This document shows, in pieces, positions 1 to 7,590 of a stretch of 64,000 bases of DNA. Where the stretch lies: contig CAWHMD010000006.1 of assembly GCA_963830385.1 (NCBI GenBank), forward strand, positions 558,001-622,000, read 5' to 3'. This stretch comes from Bog-532 sp963830385. Its GTDB lineage: Bacteria > Actinomycetota > Actinomycetes > Streptosporangiales > Streptosporangiaceae. The notes beneath the pieces were generated by a model. The model did not search any database. It was given only the letters and a program-made list of their open reading frames with translations, and was not told where the DNA came from. A program made the translations under genes and the position numbers. Numbering within the stretch: the stretch's first letter is position 1; each line of letters opens with the position of its first letter.

Positions 1-1209
<1,209 letters not shown>

Positions 1210-1232
1210 ACCTCCATAGTGGCCCACCCCGG

Positions 1233-2441
1233 TCAGCGGTCGAGCAGCACCTCGCGCTGCTGCCAGGCCAGCACGAGCGTGGCCGCGCCGGCCGGCTGCA
1301 TGGCCTCGGTCCGGGCGAACTGCTCGACCGTCTCGGCGATGAACGGCCGGGTGATCAGGTGCCCCTCGTCGTTGGCCGCGACCAGGCCGCTGAACTCGTC
1401 ATCGAAGAACGGGGCGTCGAAGACCAGCACGGTCATCAGGTCGATGTCCAGCGTGAGCACGTCGGCGCCCACCCCGAGCCAGTACCCGTGCAGCGTCCCG
1501 GCCCGCCGGGCGCCGGCCAGCGCGGCGAAGAACGGCCAGCCGCCGTAGTCGATCGGCGCCCGGTCGCTGCCGTAGTCCTCGCTGGTGTTGAGCAGTTCCT
1601 CGGACACCTCGCGGGCGATGGCCTGCCACAGGCCGAAGTCGTGGGCCACGTTCCACGCGGCCTCGTCCGACGGCTGGAACATCCCGGCCGGCGCCACCTG
1701 GTACAGGCCGCCGTTGACCGCCACCCGGGCCGGGTCACGCCAGTGCAGCACCATCTGCGCGGTACCCGCGTCCCGGTCCCGCCGCAGGATCAGGGTGCCG
1801 ATGCCGGTCGGCGCGGAACGCCGGGCCATGTCCAGCGGGTCCCCGATGGCGGCCCGCAGCGGCAGGCCGGCCGGTTCCGGGCCGGCGCCGGGCTGCCGCA
1901 GGACCAGCGCGGCTGTTTCGTGCGCGACCGCTTCACTCAGGTTGATCACGTCGAAGTAGCGGTTGGGGCCGAACGTGAGGACTGGCTGCTGGCTGGCGGC
2001 TCCGGCGTGGCTGGCGGCTTCGGCGGCTCCGGTGCCGGCGTCCGCGGCGAGGAAGCGGTAGCAGGTGCGGTTCTCCAGCACGCGGGGCGGGTCCAGCGCG
2101 GCCAGCGCGCCGGCGTAGCTGGCGAACCGCTGGCCGTCGTCCCGCCACGGGCGGACGCCCTCCGACCCGGCCGGCCGCTCCGGGTCGACCGCGGTGCCCA
2201 GCGGGCCGGGCCGCCAGGACAGCCGCAGGTCCGCCAGCGGGACCGGGCCGGCCGGGCACCACTCCGGCCGCGCCAGCAGCTGCGTGCCCGCCACCCGCCG
2301 CTGATCCGGGTACAGGTGCGCCAGCGCCTGGGTCAGCTCGTGGCGATGCTCGTTCAGGTAGCGGCGCTCCTGCCGCCAGCGCTGCTGGCTGCGCTCGATC
2401 TCGGCGACCGTGGGCTGCGCGGTGACCGGCTGGTCCGTCAT
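1233..2441 (-). CDS. Conserved hypothetical protein, 402 aa
   Basis: I do not recognise a characterised family with certainty. Codon use and third-position GC look like a genuine gene. The N-terminal 60 residues are charged and helical (EIERSQQRWRQERRYLNEHR). The C-terminal half contains REVSEELLNTSED, which resembles the REVxEE core of a Nudix box, although the glycine and glutamate normally upstream are not in register. From memory it resembles regions found next to or fused with XRE regulators in actinomycetes. No signal peptide or membrane segment is visible. It precedes the DUF255 gene by 23 nt on the same strand. Function is unknown; a Nudix-like fold is only a possibility. Confidence 0.75.
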   Translation of the reverse strand: MTDQPVTAQPTVAEIERSQQRWRQERRYLNEHRHELTQALAHLYPDQRRVAGTQLLARPEWCPAGPVPLADLRLSWRPGPLGTAVDPERPAGSEGVRPWRDDGQRFASYAGALAALDPPRVLENRTCYRFLAADAGTGAAEAASHAGAASQQPVLTFGPNRYFDVINLSEAVAHETAALVLRQPGAGPEPAGLPLRAAIGDPLDMARRSAPTGIGTLILRRDRDAGTAQMVLHWRDPARVAVNGGLYQVAPAGMFQPSDEAAWNVAHDFGLWQAIAREVSEELLNTSEDYGSDRAPIDYGGWPFFAALAGARRAGTLHGYWLGVGADVLTLDIDLMTVLVFDAPFFDDEFSGLVAANDEGHLITRPFIAETVEQFARTEAMQPAGAATLVLAWQQREVLLDR

Positions 2442-2518
2442 ACGGTGAGTGCCCCCTGTCCGGCGCCCATTGTCCCGTGACGGCCCAGCCGGCGCGCCGG
2501 CGGTACTGGCCTGGCCGG

Positions 2519-2908
2519 TCAGCAGTTCCGCAGCTCCGGGGACTGGTTGAGCACCTGGGCCCGGGGGGAGGTGAACCCGGCGTGGACGGCCGGGTCGGCG
2601 TCCGGCCGGAAGGCGGCCACCCGGTGACAGTTCTGGAACGCCAGCCGGACCCCGAAGTGCCGTTCCAGGCTCCCCCTGATCGCGTCGCTGGCCAGCGCGC
2701 GCAGCAACTGGCCGCGCTCGGCCTCCGACGGCGGCGGCACCTGGTTGTCCGCGAACGGCGCCGGCCCGCTCAGCGCGGCCGCGCTGACCCGGTCGACCAG
2801 CGCGTAGGCGTACGGCAGCGACCGCCGGACGGTGGCCGCGAACGCGGCGTCGTCGATCTCCCCCCGGGTGGCCTGGTCAAGCAGCTCCGGTGCGACGTCA
2901 AGGGACAT
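2519..2908 (-). CDS. SCO5389-family small protein
   Basis: A 129-aa protein closely resembling the Streptomyces SCO5389 family (from memory), with the blocks LLRALASDAIRG, HFGVRLAFQNCHRV and a LNQSPE..C tail. The molecular role of the family is not established. The start was set at ATG 2908 because AAGGAGGAG sits 5 nt upstream of it; an in-frame ATG at 2986 would run through the operator. An 11-3-11 bp palindrome of Fur/Zur type lies 55-79 nt upstream (2963-2987), so the gene is probably repressed by a Fur-family regulator, most likely the Zur encoded at 7002-7466. Two conserved Cys and one His are present, but no metal-binding motif is evident. Confidence 0.85.
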   Translation of the reverse strand: MSLDVAPELLDQATRGEIDDAAFAATVRRSLPYAYALVDRVSAAALSGPAPFADNQVPPPSEAERGQLLRALASDAIRGSLERHFGVRLAFQNCHRVAAFRPDADPAVHAGFTSPRAQVLNQSPELRNC

Positions 2909-2962
2909 GGGTGCTCCTCCTTGTGGCTGGCCAGCGCCTCTGGGGCGGCCAGCCACTCCTTG

Positions 2963-2987
2963 TATGAAAATGACTTTCATTTTCATA
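2963..2987. promoter_or_regulatory. Fur/Zur-type operator (11-3-11 palindrome)
   Basis: Left arm TATGAAAATGA and right arm TCATTTTCATA are perfect inverted repeats separated by CTT. Read as 7-1-7 units, two heptamer dyads (starting at 2965 and 2971) overlap with a 6-bp offset. This is the architecture of classical 21-bp Fur boxes that bind two dimers. The TGAAAAT half-site resembles actinobacterial Zur sites rather than the Fur TGATAAT. It sits 55 bp upstream of the SCO5389-family start. Confidence 0.8.
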
Positions 2988-3137
2988 AGAGATGCTGGCA
3001 GGGCCCGGGCGCAAGGTCAAGCGAAACGCCGGGCCGGATGGCCAGCGGCAGCCGACGTAACTCAGGAACTCTGGCCATACCCGGGCGCTGACGAGGCTCC
3101 GGAGCCACAGGCCCCCGGCCCGGCCGGCCGCCCGGGT

Positions 3138-3259
3138 CCCCTGTGCGCGGAGTGCGCGCCTCACCCCAACCGGCCCAAATGCGGCATCGCGCCGGTTCTA
3201 GCAAGCCCAAATGCGGCATCGCGCAGGTACGGATCCGTGAGGCCTGGGTCTGCTGTGAC
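3138..3259 (-). repeat. Dispersed intergenic repeat, copy 1
   Basis: This segment matches 42201-42328 in opposite orientation. Shared parts are a tandem pair of AAATGCGGCATCGCGC (3177-3192 and 3209-3224, period 32), CCAACCGGCCC before the first unit, GTACGGATC after the second, and TGCTGTGAC at the far end. It lies in the roughly 360-nt non-coding stretch between the palindrome at 2963 and the znuB end at 3353. No gene, transposase or target-site duplication is visible, so it looks like a small non-autonomous or regulatory repeat family. Confidence 0.8.
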
Positions 3260-3352
3260 TCGTGGGTTCGATGTGACTGGAGAGATTGGAGGGGTGGCGC
3301 GGGTTTGGCGGCGAGCCGGGTCAGGGCCCGGCGTGGAGAGCCGGAGGCGGGG

Positions 3353-4183
3353 TCAGGCGCTGGCGGGGAAGGGGTGGCGGGGTGAGCGGGATACCCGGCG
3401 GCCGTGGAGGGTGGCCCAGGCTCGGCCGGCCAGGAAGAAGGCGGCGCCGAGGACGCCGACGAAGAAGCCGAGGGGCCAGTTGGTCTCGTAGGAGACGGCG
3501 ATGCCGATCCAGACCGTCACCAGGCCGAACACCACCGACAGGGTGACCGCCAGGCCGGGGCGGGCGGTGAACGAGCGGGCCGCGGCGGCCGGGCCGATCA
3601 TCAGGGAGAACATCAGCAGGGCGCCCACGACCGGCACCGTCATGCTGGTGGCCAGCGCCATGACCAGCAGGAAGATTATTTCGACGCGCTGCGGGCGGAC
3701 GCCGCGGGCCTCGGCGACCTCGGGCATGGCGGAGGTGAGCATGAGCGGGCGGAAGATGACCAGCAGGGCGAGGATGCTCAGGCCGCCGAGGACGCCGATC
3801 GGCAGGAGCACATCCGGGCTGATGCCGAACACCTCGCCGAACAGCAGCGAGTAGGTCTCCTGGGCGTACTGGCTGCCGAGGCTGATGAACAGGGCCCCGA
3901 TCCCCAGCATGAGCACCAGGATCAGCGCGGTGGCCACGTCGTGGCGGGCCCGGCGGCCGAACGCGCCGATGCCGAGCGCGCCCGCGATCGAGAAAACCGC
4001 TAGCCCAGCCAGGGTGTTGACGCCGATCAGGCTGGCGCCAGCCGCGCCCGCGAACGCGCCGTTGGGGATGGCGTGGGCGGCGAAGGTGGAGCCGCGCAGC
4101 ACGGCGAAGAAGCCGACCACGCCGGCGATGACCGCGACGATCGTGGCCGCGATCCAGGTGTTCATCATGAAGCCGCTGAACAT
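3353..4183 (-). CDS. znuB: Zinc ABC transporter permease (second ZnuB)
   Basis: A 276-aa ABC-3 family membrane permease with about eight hydrophobic segments. It contains the family's cytoplasmic coupling region (SAMPEVAEARGV) and the VVGALLMFSLMIGPAAAA segment. It starts at ATG 4183, 2 nt after the stop of the other permease, in an operon znuA-znuC-znuB1-znuB2. Two different permease genes suggest a heterodimeric membrane domain, as in some Zn/Mn transporters. Substrate assignment to zinc rests on the adjacent Zur-type regulator and operator; manganese cannot be fully excluded for the family. Confidence 0.9.
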   Translation of the reverse strand: MFSGFMMNTWIAATIVAVIAGVVGFFAVLRGSTFAAHAIPNGAFAGAAGASLIGVNTLAGLAVFSIAGALGIGAFGRRARHDVATALILVLMLGIGALFISLGSQYAQETYSLLFGEVFGISPDVLLPIGVLGGLSILALLVIFRPLMLTSAMPEVAEARGVRPQRVEIIFLLVMALATSMTVPVVGALLMFSLMIGPAAAARSFTARPGLAVTLSVVFGLVTVWIGIAVSYETNWPLGFFVGVLGAAFFLAGRAWATLHGRRVSRSPRHPFPASA

Positions 4184-4185
4184 GG

Positions 4186-5115
4186 CTACGCGCCGACCTC
4201 CACCCCGGGCCGGCCCGCCCCGGCCGCGGCCGGCTCCGGCTGACGCCCGCGACGCCTGCGCCCCCCGCGGCGGGCGGGACGGCGCAGGTAGGTGAGCAGG
4301 TAGGCCAGCACCACGAGGGCCACGATGAAGAAGCTGACCGGCCAGGCGTGCCCGTGCGGCGGCCAGTAGTAGCTGTCGTAGGCGAGCAGGATGCCCAGCC
4401 AGGTGACGACCACGCCGATCACGGCGGCGGTCACCATGGCCCGGACCGGGCCCTTGGCGATGCGCAGGGCGGTGGCGGCCGGGCCGATCAGCAGCGCGGT
4501 GCTGAGCACGGCGCCGATCGCGACCGAGGACAGCGACACCGAGATGGCCAGCGCGACCAGGTAGGCGGCGCCGACCGCGCGGACCGGCACGCCGCGGGCG
4601 GCGGCCACGTCCGAGCTGAGCGAGCTGAGCAGCAGCACCCGGGACAGCGCCGCGATCACGATCAGCGCGATCACCCCGGAGGCGATCAGGGCCGGGATCG
4701 TCGACGGCTGGATCACGAAGATCGAGCCGAACAGCACGGTGAACGAGGCCCCGGTGGTGTTGCTCTGCTGCGTCCCCAGGTACAGGAACAGGGCGGCCAG
4801 GCCGAGCCCGGCCCCGAGCACCACGCCGGTGGTGACGTCCCGGCCGCGGCGCCGCTGCACGCCGATGGCTTCGAGGATGATCGCGGCCACCACCCCGAAG
4901 GCCAGGAAGCCCCAGAACTGGTTGAGGCCGACCAGGAAGGCCCCGGATCCGCCGGTGGTGGCCACGTCGGCCAGCGAGTGCCCGGCGAACGACTGGCCGC
5001 GGGTCACGGTGAACACGCCGACCACGGCCGAGGTGATCGCCACCACGGTGCCGACCAGCAGCGCGACCCGCACCGGGCTGCTGCCCCACAGGCCCGGCTC
5101 GATCAGGTAGTGCAT
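4186..5115 (-). CDS. znuB: Zinc ABC transporter permease (first ZnuB)
   Basis: A 309-aa ABC-3 family permease with about eight transmembrane segments and the characteristic LLSSLSSDVAAARGV coupling loop and VLSTALLIGPAATA segment. The C-terminus is a highly basic cytoplasmic tail (RRPARRGGRRRRGRQ) not found in the partner permease. It starts 1 nt after the ATPase gene ends and ends 2 nt before the next permease, consistent with translational coupling in one operon. It forms the membrane channel with the second permease and receives metal from the lipoprotein ZnuA. Confidence 0.92.
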   Translation of the reverse strand: MHYLIEPGLWGSSPVRVALLVGTVVAITSAVVGVFTVTRGQSFAGHSLADVATTGGSGAFLVGLNQFWGFLAFGVVAAIILEAIGVQRRRGRDVTTGVVLGAGLGLAALFLYLGTQQSNTTGASFTVLFGSIFVIQPSTIPALIASGVIALIVIAALSRVLLLSSLSSDVAAARGVPVRAVGAAYLVALAISVSLSSVAIGAVLSTALLIGPAATALRIAKGPVRAMVTAAVIGVVVTWLGILLAYDSYYWPPHGHAWPVSFFIVALVVLAYLLTYLRRPARRGGRRRRGRQPEPAAAGAGRPGVEVGA

Positions 5116-5116
5116 G

Positions 5117-5992
5117 TCAGGCGACTCCGCTGCCGTACACCGGGTCGGGCTCGCCGGCCACGTCGTGCGGGCTGCCGGTGTCCTCGCCGGACTCGCCGGC
5201 CACGATCACCACCCGGCCGTGGACGTGCAGCACGTCGACGTGCTGGCCGTAGAGCCGGCTGAGCACGTCGGTCCGCAGCACCTCCTCGCTGCTGCCGACC
5301 GCGGCCCGGCCCGCGGCCACGTAGACGATGCGGTCCATGACCGGGGCCAGCGGGTTCATGTCGTGGGCGGAGATCAGCACCGCGATCTGCTGCTCCCGGG
5401 CCAGCTTGGCCAGCACCGCCACGATGCCCTGGGCGCTGCGGATGTCCAGGTTGGCCAGGGGCTCGTCGAGCAGCAGCAGCCGCGGCCGGCTGATCAGCGC
5501 GTGCGCGATCATGACCCTCTGCTGCTCACCGCCGGACAGCTCGCCCACCCGGGCATCGGCGTAGCCGTCGGCGCCGACCGCGCGCAGGGTCTCGTTCACC
5601 AGCTCGCGACGGGCCCGGGACGGGAACGGGACGCCGAGCCGGTTCCCGTCGATGCCGAGCGAGACCACGTCCCGGACCCGGAGCGGCATGTCCGGCTCGA
5701 TCAGCAGCTTCTGGGGGACGTAGCCGACCACCGACTCCCGCCGGCGGGGCCGGCGCCCCCCGCTGGGTGCGCCGGCCACCGTGACCGTGCCGGCCGACGG
5801 TGCCAGCAGGCCGAGGATGACCCGCAGGATCGTCGTCTTGCCCGCGCCGTTCGGCCCGATCAGGCCGGTGAACTCGCCCGGCGCGATGGTGAAGCTGACG
5901 TCATGCAGGACTTCCCGGCCGGACAGCCGGACGGTGATCCCGTCCAGCCGGAGCAGCTCGTCGGGTGCGGCAGGCCGCTTGCGCTCGGACAT
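5117..5992 (-). CDS. znuC: Zinc ABC transporter ATPase ZnuC
   Basis: A 291-aa ABC ATPase with Walker A GPNGAGKTT (about 46-54), a Q-loop YVPQ (91-94), signature LSGGEQQR (152-159), Walker B LLLLDEP (172-178) and an H-loop SAHD. It energises import through the two ABC-3 permeases. The ATG at 5992 overlaps the znuA stop as TGATG, indicating translational coupling. The C-terminal 40 residues, after the usual switch region, are acidic and family-variable. An upstream in-frame extension runs antisense to znuA and is not real. Confidence 0.93.
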   Translation of the reverse strand: MSERKRPAAPDELLRLDGITVRLSGREVLHDVSFTIAPGEFTGLIGPNGAGKTTILRVILGLLAPSAGTVTVAGAPSGGRRPRRRESVVGYVPQKLLIEPDMPLRVRDVVSLGIDGNRLGVPFPSRARRELVNETLRAVGADGYADARVGELSGGEQQRVMIAHALISRPRLLLLDEPLANLDIRSAQGIVAVLAKLAREQQIAVLISAHDMNPLAPVMDRIVYVAAGRAAVGSSEEVLRTDVLSRLYGQHVDVLHVHGRVVIVAGESGEDTGSPHDVAGEPDPVYGSGVA

Positions 5993-6942
5993 CACAGTTT
6001 CTCGGTCGACTTCTTGCTGGTCACGGCCTGCTGGAGAGCCTTCATCTCGGCCAGCATCCAGGACTGGTAGGTGTAACCGGGCGTCGGCATCGTCTCGTAG
6101 ACGCCCACCACCGGGATGCCGTTCGCCTGCGCCAGCGAGATGAACGACTGGGTCAGGGTATCCGTCACCTGCTGGTTGTACAGAAAGACTTTCACCTTGT
6201 GCCCGGTGAACAGGCTGCGCTCGAGCGCGACGTCCTGGGCCGAGGGGTCGGTGCCGTTCATGATGTCGGCCTGGAACTCGAACGGGGTCTTGATGCCGGC
6301 CCCGGCCGCCTGCAGCATGTAGTCCGCGACCGGCTCGGTCACCGCCACCGGGGTGCCCGGGTACTTCTGCTTGAACGAGCCGATGGCCTGGATCCAGGGG
6401 CCGAGGGAGGAGACGAACTTCCTGGCGTTGGCCTTGAAGTAAGACGCGTGGGCGGGCTGGATGGCGGCCAGGTCGGCGGCGATCGCGTTGGCCACGGCGG
6501 GCATGGTGGACGGGTCGTACCACAGGTGCGGGTTCGGGGTGCTGTCCGGCCGGCCGAGCACCTTCTGCACACTGATGACCTTGCGGCTGGAGTCGGGTAC
6601 GGCCTTCTCGATCGAGTCCATGAACGTGTCGTAGCCGACGCCGTTCTGTACCACCAGCTGGGCGCTGCTGACCTCGCGGGCCACACTGGCGCTGGCCTCG
6701 AACGTGTGCGGGTCGGTGTTCGGATTGCTCATGATGGCCGACGCCTGCACGTACTGGCCGCCGACCTGCTGGAGCACGCTGGTGTACTCGTTCTCGGCCC
6801 CGATGGCCACGATCTTGTGGGCCGACGCGGTCGACGAGCCGCCCGGGGCGCCGGAGGAGCAGGCGCTGACCGCCAGGGCCACCCCAGCGGCAGCCAGGGC
6901 GGCCAGTATCTTCACGGGCCCGCGCCCGGTTCTGATGGACAT
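5992..6942 (-). CDS. znuA: Zinc-binding lipoprotein ZnuA
   Basis: A 316-aa cluster A-I metal-binding protein (322 aa from the upstream ATG). It has an N-terminal signal with lipobox VSAC, so it is lipid-anchored outside the membrane. Probable metal ligands, numbered from the upstream ATG, are His85 (DPHTFE), His145 (NPHLWYDP), Glu209 (VTEP) and Glu289 (VYET). The histidine-rich loop of many ZnuA proteins is absent. I favour ATG 6942 because the alternative ATG at 6960 lies inside the operator palindrome 6949-6961. The operon is divergent from zur, which supports zinc as substrate. Confidence 0.92.
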   Translation of the reverse strand: MSIRTGRGPVKILAALAAAGVALAVSACSSGAPGGSSTASAHKIVAIGAENEYTSVLQQVGGQYVQASAIMSNPNTDPHTFEASASVAREVSSAQLVVQNGVGYDTFMDSIEKAVPDSSRKVISVQKVLGRPDSTPNPHLWYDPSTMPAVANAIAADLAAIQPAHASYFKANARKFVSSLGPWIQAIGSFKQKYPGTPVAVTEPVADYMLQAAGAGIKTPFEFQADIMNGTDPSAQDVALERSLFTGHKVKVFLYNQQVTDTLTQSFISLAQANGIPVVGVYETMPTPGYTYQSWMLAEMKALQQAVTSKKSTEKL

Positions 6943-6948
6943 GGCCGT

Positions 6949-6961
6949 AATGATAATCATT
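6949..6961. promoter_or_regulatory. Zur/Fur-type operator between znuA and zur
   Basis: AATGATAATCATT is a perfect 13-bp palindrome matching the core of the Fur-family consensus. It overlaps the upstream candidate start of znuA and lies immediately before the putative -35 of zur (6967). It can therefore control both divergent transcripts. Together with the palindrome at 2963-2987 it defines a small local zinc regulon. Confidence 0.8.
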
Positions 6962-6966
6962 TCTAT

Positions 6967-6995
6967 TTGGCTCAGTCAAAGCGACCCGGTAACGT
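6967..6995 (+). promoter_or_regulatory. Putative zur promoter, leaderless transcript
   Basis: TTGGCT (6967-6972) and TAACGT (6990-6995) are separated by 17 nt. The GTG start of zur begins 7 nt after the -10, about where transcription would start. No Shine-Dalgarno is seen, so the mRNA is probably leaderless. Confidence 0.55.
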
Positions 6996-7001
6996 GCGGT
7001 T

Positions 7002-7466
7002 GTGACCACCTCGCAGTCGGACCGCCCCGCCACCCCCGCCTCAGACGAGGCTGGCCGGCCGCGCGGGACCAAGGTCCGCGGCACCCGGCAGGCGGCCGCG
7101 CTGGTGGCGGCGCTGGACAACCTGCCCGGTTTCTGCAGCGCCCAGCAGATTCACGCCGAGCTGCGCCGCCGGGGCGAGCACATCGGGCTGACCACCGTGT
7201 ACCGGCACCTCCAGGTGCTCAGCGAGGAAGGCAGCGTCGACTCGATCCGCGACGACCACGGCGAGACGCTGTACCGGCAATGCGGCACGAGCAGCCATCA
7301 CCACCATCTGACCTGCCGGAACTGTGGGCGCAGCGTGGAGGTCGAGGGCCGGGCGGTGGAGCAGTGGGCCGAGAAGGTCGCCCGCGAAAACGGGTTCACC
7401 GACGTCGGGCACACCGTCGAGCTGTTCGGGCTCTGCCCCGACTGCGCCGGCCACGACCACGACTGA
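7002..7466 (+). CDS. zur: Fur-family zinc uptake regulator Zur
   Basis: A 154-aa Fur-family repressor. A winged-helix DNA-binding domain (LTTVYRHLQVL, 63-73) is followed by a metal-binding dimerisation domain. The latter has structural zinc cysteines Cys105/Cys108 (CRNC) and Cys145/Cys148 (CPDC), a regulatory-site candidate Cys94 plus the HHHH cluster at 99-102, and His137. The sequence matches actinobacterial Zur better than FurA, with the HHHHLTCRNCG and HTVELFGLC blocks. It is divergent from znuACBB with a shared operator. It probably represses zinc uptake when zinc is sufficient and may autoregulate. Confidence 0.93.
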   Translation: MTTSQSDRPATPASDEAGRPRGTKVRGTRQAAALVAALDNLPGFCSAQQIHAELRRRGEHIGLTTVYRHLQVLSEEGSVDSIRDDHGETLYRQCGTSSHHHHLTCRNCGRSVEVEGRAVEQWAEKVARENGFTDVGHTVELFGLCPDCAGHDHD

Positions 7467-7538
7467 GCGCGGCCACAGACCCCGAAAACGACGCACGGGC
7501 CTGACCAGGTGCTCATAGCGCCTGGCCAGACCCGCCCC

Positions 7539-7567
7539 GGCCCCCGGACCTGGTAGGTCCGGGGGCC
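7539..7567. terminator. Bidirectional terminator-like hairpin between zur and lon
   Basis: GGCCCCCGGACC and GGTCCGGGGGCC form a perfect 12-bp stem with loop TGGTA. It lies between the convergent zur (ends 7466) and lon (ends 7591). There is no U-tract, as is usual for actinomycete terminators. A weaker stem, CTGACCAGG/CCTGGCCAG (7501-7529), precedes it. Confidence 0.75.
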
Positions 7568-7590
7568 AGCTTGCTTGCGGGCGCGCCGCG

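Noticed and set aside
3177..3224. CRISPR-like repeat
   Set aside because: Only two 16-bp units with a 16-bp gap, no array and no cas genes.
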